64,000 nt of DNA from Myotis daubentonii. Its lineage: Eukaryota; Chordata; Mammalia; Chiroptera; Vespertilionidae. Every line of letters begins with the position of its first letter. Positions within the stretch are counted from its first letter, which is position 1. The stretch spans positions 145,673,549-145,737,548 of the forward strand of contig NC_081840.1 in the NCBI RefSeq assembly GCF_963259705.1. Direction: 5' to 3'. The notes below the pieces were generated by a model. That model ran no database searches. It saw only the letters and a list, made by a program, of their open reading frames with translations, and was not told the origin of the DNA. Shown here one piece after another: positions 20,481 to 32,700 of the stretch. Both the position numbers and the translations under genes were made by a program.

Positions 20481-21599
20481 GACTAGATGTATACGAGAAG
20501 CTTTATCCATTCGTGTGGGCCTAGGACTGATGCTTCCTGTCTGACCTATGAAGGAGCCACACCGTTAAAATCATAGCTTCCGTCAGTGGCTGAGCAAGAG
20601 TTGTAATGAAGCACCTACTGCATGCAGTCCCCCACTCTGGTGCTGAACGTATATTACTGTAAACTATGTTGTTGCTATTTTAAAACCACAACCTACATTT
20701 AATTTGCCATTTAGGCTTTATTTAAAAAAATATTTTTACATTATACAATAATCTCATTATTTTAGTATATTGTTTAAGATCAAGTCACTGTAATTTTAAG
20801 GCCAGACATTATTTCACTGGGCCCAAGGGAAATAAAATCCCAAGATAGTTAAGGTGTGTATAAGTTTTCAAAAGTCTTCATAAATAAAGTTGTTGGTGAG
20901 AAATGCTAATGTAATTATTTACATTTTTAAAATTAAATGTTATTGTACAGTATTCTCTGAAATAGGTATTTTTTGCCAAGAACAAAGGAAAAATTTTTGT
21001 GGCTATTTTTCTTTGTAAAACAAATAAGTGTATACATACATTTTATTTAGTATTTATTTTTAAATACATGATTTAAATTAATATGTATATATAATAAAGT
21101 TTAGAAATTATAAAAATCCCAGTAATACAAAATTACCATGGGTGCTTAAAACATGGGGGGGAAAAATCACAAAGCCACTATTTGAACATTCCTTTTATTT
21201 CAGAATATCTTGTTTTAGTATTCATTAGTATAAAACAATTCTATGAAGGTTCTGTTGTACAGAAGAGATATAATGCACATTGTTAACTATATAAATGCAG
21301 CACTGCATAAAATACTGTAAGTGCTGGCATAGTCCATATTTTGTCTAAAATATAATTTGGACATTTACAGATGACCATTTAAGTGCCAGTCACTATCTGT
21401 GATGATTAGTTCAGATGAGTTACACAAGTTATACTAGTAGTTTTCACTATTCAAGTGTGGAAATTAAAACTTTTCACTTTTCCCATAAGCTTCCTTTTGT
21501 CCACTGTAAAAATCTCTTAAATTCATGTGAATTAAGAGAGGAAATCTTTATCTTCTAAGATAGCAAAAAAACCCCACTTTGTTTAAGTCCTGTTTATTG
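20481..21599. other. Intergenic / possible long ARHGEF38 3' UTR
   Basis: AT-rich, no coding signal. AATAAA near 20884 is followed at once by gttgttggtgag, a good poly(A) site layout, so a long ARHGEF38 transcript could end here. This is inference. Confidence 0.35.
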
Positions 21600-22142
21600 T
21601 AACTATGGGGACCAGCCAGGCCTGGGAGAGGGACAAACCACCTGCCTCGCAGTCCTGGGCGCCAGCATCTGCGCCTGCGGCCGGGAGAGGGACAATATGC
21701 CTGTCCCGCAGTCCTTAAGGTCCTGGTGCCAGCACCTGTGGATGTGGCCCGGGAGAAGGACAAGCCGCCTGCCCCATGGTCCCAGGTGCCAGTGCCTGCA
21801 GCTGCTGCCTACACAAGCCGCCCACCCATGATCCCCTGTGGCTATAGCCAGCCTGGGTGAAGCTGGCCCAGGTCCTGGGTGTCTGCGGCCAGCCAGAGGG
21901 AGGGAATCCTGTGTCTCAGGTGCAGGGCAAGGCAGAGGTGGTTAGGGGCAATCAGGCCAGCAGGGGAGCAGTTAGGGGCGATCAGGCCTGTAGGGGGGCA
22001 GTTAGGGGCAATCAGGCAGGCAGGCGTGTGGTTAGGAGCCAGCGGTCCCAGATTGCAAGAGGCGGTTGGGCATCCCCTGAGGGTACAGGCCGGGCTGAGG
22101 GGTCCCCCTCCCCCGCACAAATTTCATGCACCAGGCCTCTAG
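21600..22142 (+). mobile_element. HeliBat-type Helitron D (5' end unclear)
   Basis: Ends GCACAAATTTCATGCACC, then AGGCCTCTAG at 22139-22142. The interior has repeat units of about 60 bp (gggagagggacaa...cgcagtcc) at 21620-21830 and ggggcaatcaggccagcag units after them. The 5' TC end is not clear, so it may be truncated. It is the first of three head-to-tail elements. Confidence 0.75.
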
Positions 22143-22976
22143 CCTACACTAATAAAATACAAACATGCAAATTGACCATACCTTTGCTACACCTTAAGCC
22201 ACGCCCACCAGGCAACCAGAGCGACTATATGCAAATTAACCCAACAAAGATGGCGGCCGGCAGCCATGGAGCTGGAGCAAGCAGGAGGCTTGGTTGCCCC
22301 AATGATGGAGAAAGCTAAGCTTCCCGCTTGCTGAGGCGGGCTCTGAGCTCCACTCAAAGCAACAAAGTTTCAATTATAGAAGGTAAACAAACCCCAGATA
22401 CCTGCTTTCAGCCGGCCGTGGCCACGGAGCTGGAGCAAGCAGGAGGCTTCCCTCCTGCCGGCCCTGGCTGGCTCATAGCAACTCTCAAGGCTACAAAGTT
22501 TCAATTATAGAAGGTAAATAAATCCCAGAATAAAAAAGAAAAAAAAAAAGAAAAAAAGGAGAGGCTGGGAGCTTCCATAGCCGGGGGACTTGGCCAGCCT
22601 GAAAATGGCTCTCAGCCCCTCACCAAGACTGGCCAGGCACCCCAGTGGGGGCCCCCCACCCTAAAGGGGGTGTGGCCAGCCTGAAAACAGCCATCAGCCC
22701 CTCACCCAGGTTGGCCAAACCTCCATGGGGTGAGGGTCCCCACTCGGGGTGGGGGGGGCTTGACCAGCCTGCAAACAGCCATCAGCCCCTCACCCAGGTT
22801 GGCCAAACCTCCATGGGGTGAGGGTCCCCACTCGGGGTGGGGGGGGCTTGACCAGCCTGCAAACAGCCATCAGCCCCTCACCCAGGCTGGCCAGGCACCC
22901 CAGTGGGACCCCCACCCTGATCCAGGACACCCTTCAGGGCAAACCAGCCGGCCCCCACCCGTGCACCAGGCCTCTA
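22143..22976 (+). mobile_element. HeliBat-type Helitron B' with 88-bp tandem repeat
   Basis: Starts near TACACTAATAAAATAC. Ends CCCGTGCACCAGGCCTCTA, directly joined to element A' (TCCTATATAG...). The interior has a tandem repeat whose units start at 22677, 22765 and 22853 (period 88), each beginning cagcctg(a/c)aaacagcc. Same family as 3772-4453. Confidence 0.82.
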
Positions 22977-23426
22977 TCCTATATAGTAAAAGGGTAATAT
23001 GCAAACTGACCCTAACAGCAGAAGGACTGGGAATGACTGGTCACTATGACACACACTGACCACCAGGGGGCAGATGTTCAATGCAGGAGCTGCCCCCTGG
23101 TGGTCAGTGCGCTCCCACATGGGGGAGCTCTGCTCAGCCAGAAGCCAGGGTGATGGCTGCCAGTACAGCGGTGGTGGTGGGAGCCTCTCCCACCTCCTCA
23201 GCAGCGCTAAGGATGTCCGACTGCAGCTTAGGCCTGCTCCCCGCTGGCAAGTGGACATCCCCTGAGGGCTGCCGGGCTGCCAGAGGGATGTCTGACTGCC
23301 AGCTTGGGCCCAATCCCCCAGCAGGTGGACATACTCCAAGGGGTCCCAGACTGCAAGAGGGCATAGGCCGAGCAGAGGGATCACCTCCCGCCCGAGTGCA
23401 CAGATTTTTGCGCACCAGGCCTCTAG
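22977..23426 (+). mobile_element. HeliBat-type Helitron A' with inverted CTCF-like pair
   Basis: Starts TCCTATATAGTAAAAGGG. Ends in the hairpin GCACAGATTTTTGCGC, then AGGCCTCTAG at 23423-23426. Near-identical in plan to 3300-3770. Carries the perfect inverted pair TGACCACCAGGGGGCAG (23057) / CTGCCCCCTGGTGGTCA (23090). Confidence 0.9.
23057..23106. promoter_or_regulatory. Inverted pair of CTCF-like motifs in a Helitron
   Basis: Two 17-base arms, perfect reverse complements, separated by 16 bases. Each holds CCACCAGGGGGCAG, which fits the well-known CTCF core. The motif match is seen; binding is inference. Confidence 0.45.
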
Positions 23427-24839
23427 TAATTTATAATATCAGTTACTAACAGTACTAGTACATCTTTGTTAAGTCAGAATCACCTAACCTTTGAACATTA
23501 GGTGCCTTCAATTTTATCTCACTAATAATTATCTATTTTTACAGAGGAGAAAACAGAGTTTCACACAGCTAATACACGGAGGGACAGGGATTCAAAACCT
23601 GGTCTCGAGACTTTTAACTAATATTCTTTCAATGTTTTCCTTTCCTATTTTAAGTCACTAAAATATATGATTAAATATTCTTCAATAAGCACAATACACA
23701 AAACAGAAAAGTGATACTGAACAGATTTCTTCTAAAATGGGATTTGAACTTACAATACTAAAAGCTTACTTGCTAGCTCACCTAATTATTTGTATATTAA
23801 TTCACTGAGCCAATAAATACTTATTGAGAACTGTAGTGGGAATACCATGGTGAGCAAGACAAACAAAATCCCTGCCCTCATAAAACTTAAATAGTAAGAA
23901 AAACAAAATAAATGATAAATACTATTAATATAAAGCTGGCCATTTCATCACATACTCAGTTAAAAAGCCTTGCTAACTTAGTGACATGGAAAAATGAAGG
24001 TCTAAGAGCTACTTGGAGACAACTCTTACACCAAATATACATGTATAAAAATACCAAAATGAGTTTTACATTACTAGATGTATGCATACTTATACATATG
24101 TGCAGATCCAAAATATACATTTCTATGCACATAGAGCTATGCTACACAAAAAATGACTTCTTAAACAAGTCTTATAAAGTCCTCTCTGAAGTACTGTAGA
24201 AATTAAGGTAATTGCTTCTCAAGTCTATCCAGCACACATGGGATAAAATTTTCCATTTCAAGTGCCAATGTGCAATCTGTGTGCATGACTGCTTTAATGT
24301 TCCGTATGCACCAGGGTTACATCAGCTGTTACAGTTGTTGAGTTGAGCTTGTGTTAGGTCATTTTGTCCAGTTTAGTCCAAACTAACCCTGAAACTATAA
24401 ACAAATAATGATTGCAGTATATATTTTTTTAGTCTTTTGACCCTAAAGAGAATTTGAGATTGATGCCAAATTGATATTTAATCAACAGCAATCTGTTTCT
24501 CAAAACAAAAACATCTGCAGGCAGATTTAAAACATGTAAATAGATGATTACTCCACTTTGTAAGTAATGGGATTATCTCAATCTTGAATTCTAATTTACC
24601 ATGAATAATTTAGTCCCATTATTTAACAGGTAGTTTTAATCTTTTCTTAGAAAAAGACCAAGCTCAATTTAAAAAAGCTTTAACTTCACAAAAATCATTT
24701 ATTAACATATTTTAGAATAAACATGTTGTAGGGATTAAGGGGGATTTGAGCTTAGAGGCTATAGAGAGAAGATTTAGTGGCACACATCAAGGTGGAAGGG
24801 GTATGGGAATTTATTGGACTTCCAGTTTACAGTCTAGTG
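23427..24839. other. Intergenic, old repeats only
   Basis: 23520-23610 resembles antisense MIR (gaggagaaaacagag...acacagctaata). 23800-23905 resembles another ancient mammalian repeat (ccaataaatacttattgag). No coding frame is supported. Confidence 0.45.
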
Positions 24840-25050
24840 CAGTGGTTCTCAACCGTGGGTCGCGACCCCTTTGGCAGTAAAACGACCCTTTCACAGGGGT
24901 CGCCTAAGACCATCCTGCATATCAGATATTTACATTAAGATTCATCACAGTAGCAACATGACAGTTATGAAGTAGCAACGAAAATAATTTTATGGTTGGG
25001 TCACACCATGAGGACCTGTATTTAAAGGGCCAGAAGGTTGAGAACCACTG
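24840..25050 (+). mobile_element. Non-autonomous hAT MITE, internally deleted
   Basis: The ends CAGTGGTTCTCAACC and GGTTGAGAACCACTG match 20172-20480. About 100 bp of the interior is missing. Perfect 8-bp duplication GTCTAGTG at 24832-24839 and 25051-25058. Confidence 0.95.
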
Positions 25051-25058
25051 GTCTAGTG

Positions 25059-26096
25059 AATGTGGAAATTGTTAGGCTCCCAGTTTTGGATGAAATGATA
25101 TATTTGGGGAGTACAAAATGGCTGCTACATTTTGCTGTAATAAACTGTTTCTATGGTACAGAAAGCCTCATGTCTTCTTTCAGAATATATACATGAAACA
25201 ATCGCAGGCTAATGTGTTAGCTTGCAAATAAGGCAGCTAAGATCCTTCACTTATTTTGACCTAACAATGTACATATACATATTTCAAAGCAACCTTCATA
25301 ATTGTACAGGAGCGACTTTTATACAGTTAATTAACATCTGATAGAATGCTCTAACATTTTGGGGCAGTGAAAACAAAACAGCCTTATTTTTCATGGTATA
25401 GGAAGAAGCTATCAGTATGTAAACAAGTAGAAATGATCCACCCAAAGACTCTTTGGGTATCTTCTCAAGAATTCTCAGGATGTGTGTAACCAGGATAGAT
25501 GAAAATTTAAGATGTATTAAATATATACTATGTGCATATACTACGTTGGCAATGTAAGGAAATGTGGACAACGTGAGAAGTATTGCATTAAAAGGGCATG
25601 GCAGATGACAATCTATCGAAAGAAATAGATAATTGATATAAGGTGATAAAAAGGTAAAAATATATAGGGGTATCAGAAATCAATGATGAAAAATTAATCT
25701 TGAAAAATGAGAGATAAAATATTTGGGGAGAATAGGGAGAATCAAGCTGGGGATTGACACTGATTATGAAGAATACTAGGGGTTTATAGAAAACTTTTTA
25801 GTGGGTCATCCCTGCCACCTTGTAAGGCACCTTATTAAGCAGGATCAATCTCGGGGCTTTGTTAGAAGATGAACAAACTACTGCTTTTTTTGTTTTAAAT
25901 CACACATATTACCATCTTCTGAAATTCTGGAAGTTCTCACCAAGAATCAGTTATTCTAATCACTATTTTCACATACTGTGGAAATTGTTAAAATAAAAAT
26001 GTTAAACAGATTTAAAATAACAAAGATTTCCAAGTTCTTCTAAATAATAGTTAGCATTTTAAGGTAAGAAATAATAGAACTTTCATCATGAAAATT
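25059..26096. other. Intergenic between ARHGEF38 and INTS12 3' ends
   Basis: AT-rich single-copy-looking DNA. No ORF, SINE or Helitron recognised. Confidence 0.4.
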
Positions 26097-26102
26097 TTTA
26101 TT
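26097..26102 (-). terminator. INTS12: INTS12 poly(A) signal AATAAA
   Basis: AATAAA on the minus strand, 86 bases after the TAA. It gives a very short 3' UTR. Other signals further down are possible. Confidence 0.6.
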
Positions 26103-26187
26103 AAATTACAGTATAGTACAAGTTTATGTCCTAATAACAAGATTTTAATCTTTAGGGTAATGTGATATTAAAATGTACTTGGCCTCA

Positions 26188-26772
26188 TTATTTCTTGAGT
26201 TTCTTTTGAGCAGCTTTCTTCTTGACCATCTGTAATCGCTTCATGGCATTGAGCTGGGATTCTTGTGAAGTCGGACCTTTAAGGGATGCCGAGGTAGAGC
26301 TGCTTGATTCTGAAGTGGTTTTGCTGGTGGTGCTTCCGCTAGGCCCCGATGTCCCACTATTTCCATTTCCACTTAGTTGGCTGCTGCTTCCTGGAACTAA
26401 ACTACTTGGACTAGGAAGACCTACTTTGCTAACATTGTCACAACTAACTGAGCGACTAAGGCCAGTTTTGCCCAAAGTTAGAGGTGGAGGTGGTTTCAAT
26501 GGTACAGTGGGTGAAGTGTTGTTACTGGAACCTAATTTGGAACCTATTCCACCTTTGGATGATGTTGCCAGACCAGTCAAACCCACAGGCTTCTGGTTAG
26601 CTGCTGAGGTAGCAGGTTTCCCACTATTGTTTTGGGTTGTTGAACTCAATTTTGCTGTTGATGGACCAGCAGAAGTAGTTTTGGCTGCAAACGCTGCCCA
26701 TCCAGTTAGGCCACTAGTTACTGAAGAGGAAACACTGGTGCTAGAAGAATTTCCTGAAATAACCCCAGATGT
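26188..26772 (-). CDS. INTS12: INTS12 last coding exon
   Basis: 194 codons plus TAA. Low-complexity Ser/Thr/Gly/Pro tail ([16 protein letters not shown], then GWAAFAAK and the [20 protein letters not shown] block) and a basic C-terminus. The acceptor follows a long T run. Plus-strand ORFs across it are antisense shadows. Confidence 0.96.
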   Translation of the reverse strand, partial: TSGVISGNSSSTSVSSSVTSGLTGWAAFAAKTTSAGPSTAKLSSTTQNNSGKPATSAANQKPVGLTGLATSSKGGIGSKLGSSNNTSPTVPLKPPPPLTLGKTGLSRSVSCDNVSKVGLPSPSSLVPGSSSQLSGNGNSGTSGPSGSTTSKTTSESSSSTSASLKGPTSQESQLNAMKRLQMVKKKAAQKKLKK

Positions 26773-29700
26773 CTGAAAAAAAAAAAAAAAGTAAATAAAA
26801 GATAAGTATTACTTAAAGCCAAGTATATTTAACACCTAATATAATATTCTGAATATATAACAAGTTTAATTGTTGGACTTTTTTACAAAAGTAATAACTT
26901 GGGAAATTTAAATCACACCACCAAAATTAAGTTCTTTTGTTCTGTTAATTCTCATCCAAGGATATGATTTTTAGAGAGTGGAAGGAAGGGGGAGACAGAG
27001 AGAAATAAATGTCGATGTGAGAGACACACATCAATTGAATGCCTCCAGCATGCTCCCAGACCAGGGCTGGGAATACAGCCTGCAACTGAAGGATGTGCCC
27101 TTGATCGTAATTGAACTGGGGACCCTTTAGTCTACAGGCTGACACAATTATGAATTGAACTTCTCATTGGCACTCTTTCTACCTTCATTTATTGTTATTT
27201 TTTCAATCCTCACCTGAGGCTATTTAAAAAAGAAAACTATTTTAGAGAGGAAAGGAGAGAGAAACATCAGTGTGAGAGAGAAACATCGATTTGCCCCGAC
27301 TGGGATTCATCGAACCAGCAACCCAGGTATGTTCCCTGACTAGGAATCAAATCCACAACCTTTTGGTGGACGGATGACACTCCAACCAACTGAGCCACCT
27401 GGCCAGGGCTACCTTCAGATTCTTAAGAAGATTCATGCAGAGATAAAAGCATTACGAATAGTATCTTATTTAAAAATAAGATAGTTATTATGTTTAAAAT
27501 ATATCTAGTTGTCTTTTAAAACTGAAGTTCAAAAAAGTTGATAAAATGATTTCAGTTCTTACAAAGTAGCCTTCAATACTGTTTGCATGTAAACATTTTT
27601 AATCAATGTGAAAAATAGTCAAAATAGAAAGCTCTGATATCTTTGCTTTTTAAGGGGAGGAGTCTAGATTTTTGTTCACATATTCTGAAAATGATAGGAT
27701 TTTTACAATATCATGCAATCACTATCACATAAGTTTATCCAGAGAAGATAAACTACATAAATTATATATTCCTAGAGAAATGAATATAGGTAATGAGAAA
27801 AAGTTACTCAAGGAAGCTAAAAGACACAGGTGCAGTAAACTTTTAATTTTCAGTTCTGAAAGATCTAATTTTTTTCCTTTTTCTTTCTGTTAAACATAAA
27901 ACTGTCTACCATATGGCTAAATGATCTTTCAACAGACTTCATGAAAGAAAACCCATCTGAAGTAATTAAAAAGCCCAATACTTATGAAGTACAAACAAGA
28001 AAGCAAATTCTGTATGCATGGCATTTTATTTTAATGGCTTGCTGATACTGGTATTGCTTTTCAGTGACAGATGGCTTACAACACTTGAGGACACGCAAAT
28101 GTAAAAAACACAATAATGGATATCAGGAAATTCCTTACTACTTTAGTGTATAAATTTCTCAACTGTTTTTAACTATAAATATTTTCTTGCCCATTATCCT
28201 AGTTAGAAAGCCTATTACTCTTTATATAAGAATGAGAACAATTTTTCTCATAGTGAAAATTTACCCACTTTTATCATAAATACAGCAAAATCTCTTAAGC
28301 AGAGCAAACATGATAGTCAAGGCCTTAATTGATTTGCCATAAAATGATTTCCCGTTGGATTGCCTAAAAATAAACTTTAGTATTAACAGGTTAGCATAAA
28401 AATCTACCTAAAAGTGTCTTCAATATAGAATACAGCAACTCTAATTACTTTCAATAAATTATTCCTAACTCTATTCCAATTCACCAAGTTTCAATGTAAC
28501 AAATCATTAATAGATATCCCTTGGATATCAACTCTTCCCTAGTATATTAAAAAACGATCTACAAATAAAGTTATTAGTATCTTTCTCAGATTACTTTATA
28601 TTTACATTCTTTATCATCATCCCAAGGTTCTGGATCTTTGTTACTTATACAGCAGTCACTCAGAATTATATAGTCAACTTTAGGTTTTTCTGGGGTTAGC
28701 TAGTATTTTTTTTCCCATCATTAGTACTCTGCTTAGAAATGGGTGTAACTCAGTAAAGTCATTAATTATGTTTTAAAATTAGATTGTAAAGTATTTTTAT
28801 TCCATGAAATCAAGATGTCAGGATATTAATAATAATGTAGTGTGAATTCAAGGATGCAAACCTAGGAATGAGAAAGGTGATACTCTCACTAAATAACCTG
28901 GCCCCTTAGTATAGAGGTAGGTACCATGAAAGTTTGTAATCCTATCCTATATAACAAAAGCCTAGGTGGTGTCACGCCCTTGTGCGACGCCCTCACATGA
29001 TGCTGTCACAAGATGGCCACCCTCACGTTGTCACAAGATGGCTGCCACAAGATGGCAAGCAGGGGAGGGCAGTTGTGGGCGATCAGGCTGGCAGGGGAGG
29101 GCAGTTGGGGGCAATCGGGGGCCATCAGACTGGCAGGAGAGGGCAGTTGGGGGCGATCGGGCTGGCAGGGGAGTGGTTAGGGGCAATCAGGCAGGCAGGC
29201 AGGCGAGCGGTTAGGAGCCAGCAGTCCCAGATTGTGAGAGGGATCCCAGATTGGAGAGGGTGCAGGCTGGGCTAAGGAACACTCCCTCCCCCCCATGCAC
29301 GAATTTCATGCATTGGGCCTCTAGTAAAAAGTAAAAAAAAAAGACAAAGCAAGAAAACTTCAATAGCTAATAGGTAGGGAGAAAAAAGCTATGAGGTCAA
29401 TCAGCTCAAGTAATATGAGGAGCAAAACTGTTGCTACTGAGGACAGAGGTATTTAGAATTTAAAGCAAATTCCTGATGGCGATTAAGTGTCTGACTACAT
29501 AAAATTTGGAATAAAAAATATATCACAGTACTCATTACGTTGAAATACAGTTGAATATTTAAAAGTGTTGTGATCATACTAAAAGTATAGACTCAGACAA
29601 ATTATTTTTATCATATTAATGCTTTTATACATTTTATTAGTTTCTAAACAGTAAAGATAATAAAAGCTTTAAAAATTATTTATATAATTAGAGATTAAAT

Positions 29701-32700
29701 AATTATTTAAAAATTTTAAAATAATTTTTACTTAATGTTAATAGTAATGCAAGCATAGTTTCCAACCTATGGCCGTTTAGTATATAAAAGTTCCTCAATA
29801 TTTTTTCAAGTAACTATTGTTTAATCAACTAAATTAAAATAAAAACGAAATCTTAGATAATCTTAGATAAAAATGAAATGTACTATACCTTGACTTCTGT
29901 TCTCTTAAATGCTAGAAAAGTTGTCTCTTGTTTGAGTTTAGTTTCTGGTTTTTTAACCAATGGATCTTTGACAGCGGGAGCTACAGAAACAACTGTGGGA
30001 GCTGGTTTCTGTGGTGGCTTCTGAGTTTTTTGAGCCTGTAGAAATTAGTATAAAATTAAATTAGCTGTAAAATCTTACTTGAATGCACAGAAAAGACAAT
30101 AAAAAAACTATCACAGTACTCATTAAGTTGAAATATAGTTGAATATTAAAAAATGTTATGATCATACTAAAAGTATAGACTCAAATTATTTTATTCATAT
30201 TAATGCTTTTATACATTTTATTAATTTCTAAACAATAAAAATAAAATTTTTAAAAATCATGCAGATTAAGGTTAGCTAAATACCATTTTAACAAGACAAA
30301 TCAAATTGTTTTTTAAAAAAAGGAAAATCACAAACTATTTGTAACTGTAATGCAGTACATTTATTTCTTATTATGGCTGGGTAAGACTTAGGAGTTTCAT
30401 TCTTGGGGTTCAGGCATAAGTCTCTGGGTAATTAGAGTGAGTTAAAAGTAGTTCAGATCAATTATATCGTTTTAAATACAGACTTGGAAGAAAAATTATT
30501 AGTGATAAGTGAGGGAGCTTTTTAAGGTTTTTCCACACTATAGAAGTAGGCACATTGAATTCTTAGAGAAAGCTCACAAATACAAATTATAATGTTATTA
30601 AAGACAAATTTGCATCCACTGTTCCTTTACAAGCATATTCAGTTTTATTTTGACCAATAAATATTTTTTTCTTATTTTATATAACTAGGTATTCTTTTTT
30701 TTTTTTTTTTTTACCATATGATCTGTTTCAAATGTGGGTTATGGGGATCAATTACAATCATGTAAGTGTTTAGCATATTGTATGAAATATGTTGAATGCT
30801 GACAATATTAGTTACTATTTATTCACTATAATTATTTACAAATGATAAGGAATTTGGAAGAACCCATCCACAGTGAATGGAGAAAAATGCTCCCAGCCAT
30901 ATAATTGTCTCTGACAGTCCTAATAAGGTCATACAGGACTATACCAGGGAATTTATTAATAATTTGTTCCCACTTCTGGAAGTTTGAATACAGACTGTTT
31001 TATCCTTGTTTGGAGCTTTTTGTGGAAACTTCTTGTGCTGTGGGTTGATGTGTTACATATAATTTTGGTCCTTAAGTCTCAATTCATCCCATTTTTTATC
31101 ACATATTTTCCACCGAAAGTGCACCTACTTTCAAACATCATTTATAAAGTAACATTCAGGTCAAGAATATGGTAAAGAATGCTGAAAGACTATCCATGGT
31201 AAAACATCTCCTACCTGCAAGAAAGGAGGGCCATCTCACTACTGTAAAACCATGTTATGAGAATGCCACTCTCAGAGTAAATCAGAAACACATGGTTCTG
31301 TAACTACAGCTTTCCATCTTACACATCCACCCACCCACATCTACTGTTCCAGAGGTTAGGCTCTGAAGACTGACCTAACATGCATGCTTTAGCAGATGAA
31401 GATTCATTACAATGAAGCCCGGACAGGACCTCTGCCTAGGAGCCATGTTTAGTTCTGCTTCCTCTATTTCACCTAGCCATCTTAGAAGTATAATAAGAAA
31501 TGCCCAGAAGCTCTTGTCCTTTGTTAATAATACTAGTTTAGGGAACTAGTATTAAATACTAGTTTATTATCACTGACTCAGTGCTGATCAACAAAGGCAC
31601 TATAATTTTCATTGGGTGACTACCTCAGACACTGCAGAAAGTATGTAATTCTCCACTCAGGGCAGTAATAGCCAGTAAAGCAGCAATCACAAATACCACA
31701 TATTTCTAAATGCTGCTGAGTAGGTGTGTATTATTACTGAGACAGAACCACCGCAATAAGTCATATGAGTGAGTCTTTTAGCTAGTGCTGAGGCAAAACT
31801 CATTTCCTGGTAGAGAAAAAATTTTAGAATTGAAGAATGACCTTTGACTCTGCCAGATACTACCACAACATTCTTATCTAGGTCTTCCTATAACAATGTG
31901 TACTGAAGAAACTGCCCTAGTTGGAGAAGTTAGTGCAGGGAGGAAAGAGATATAAGATGCTACTTATAGTACCTTTGTGATAATTTGGAGAGATAACCAA
32001 TGCATGTATGAGGATCTTACTGTAAGCAATTATACTTAGAATGACCGGATTTAGCATCCCCAATGTTTCCAGGTTTCTTCTTCTTATAAACCTTGTTACT
32101 GGATCCAGATAATCAAGCTAACTTCAAATCATGCCTTTTGGTTTACCTCAGGTACACCCTTGCTGTAGTCTAATCATGTTCTAACATTAGTCATGGCTCC
32201 CCATTGAGTACTCTGACTATTGGACACACAGACTAAACTTATTGATTATTGATTTCTGGTACTAATCCTCATTTCCACCATTACACATATCTTAAAATGA
32301 GAACAACAGAATGTAAGACATGTCCAGTCCTGAATTATGCTCTGGTGCTATGCCAATGAATAAGACATGGTCTTATTGATAAATAAATTGGGCATTTGAT
32401 TTGCAAAGATGATAAAGAATAAAGGGTGTCCCAGATGAAGAGAATCTGAGAAGTAAAACAAATGGGGACATGAAAGTTCACTACATACTCAGGGAATGAT
32501 ACACTTAGTCTGCCATGGCCAGAATGTATGGGATATATGGTGAAGTGGTAGGACAGGATACAAAACTGGACTTGTGTCAAAGAGAGAAGGCCCATATATA
32601 TACCCTAATGAGTATAATCTCATTCTATCAATAATCAAAAGCCCCTGGGTATATTTAAACAGATAGATTAGATAAATATTGCAGTGAGTAAAGTAGATTG

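Noticed and set aside
26222..26776. 184-codon plus-strand ORF
   Set aside because: It is the antisense shadow of the last INTS12 exon.
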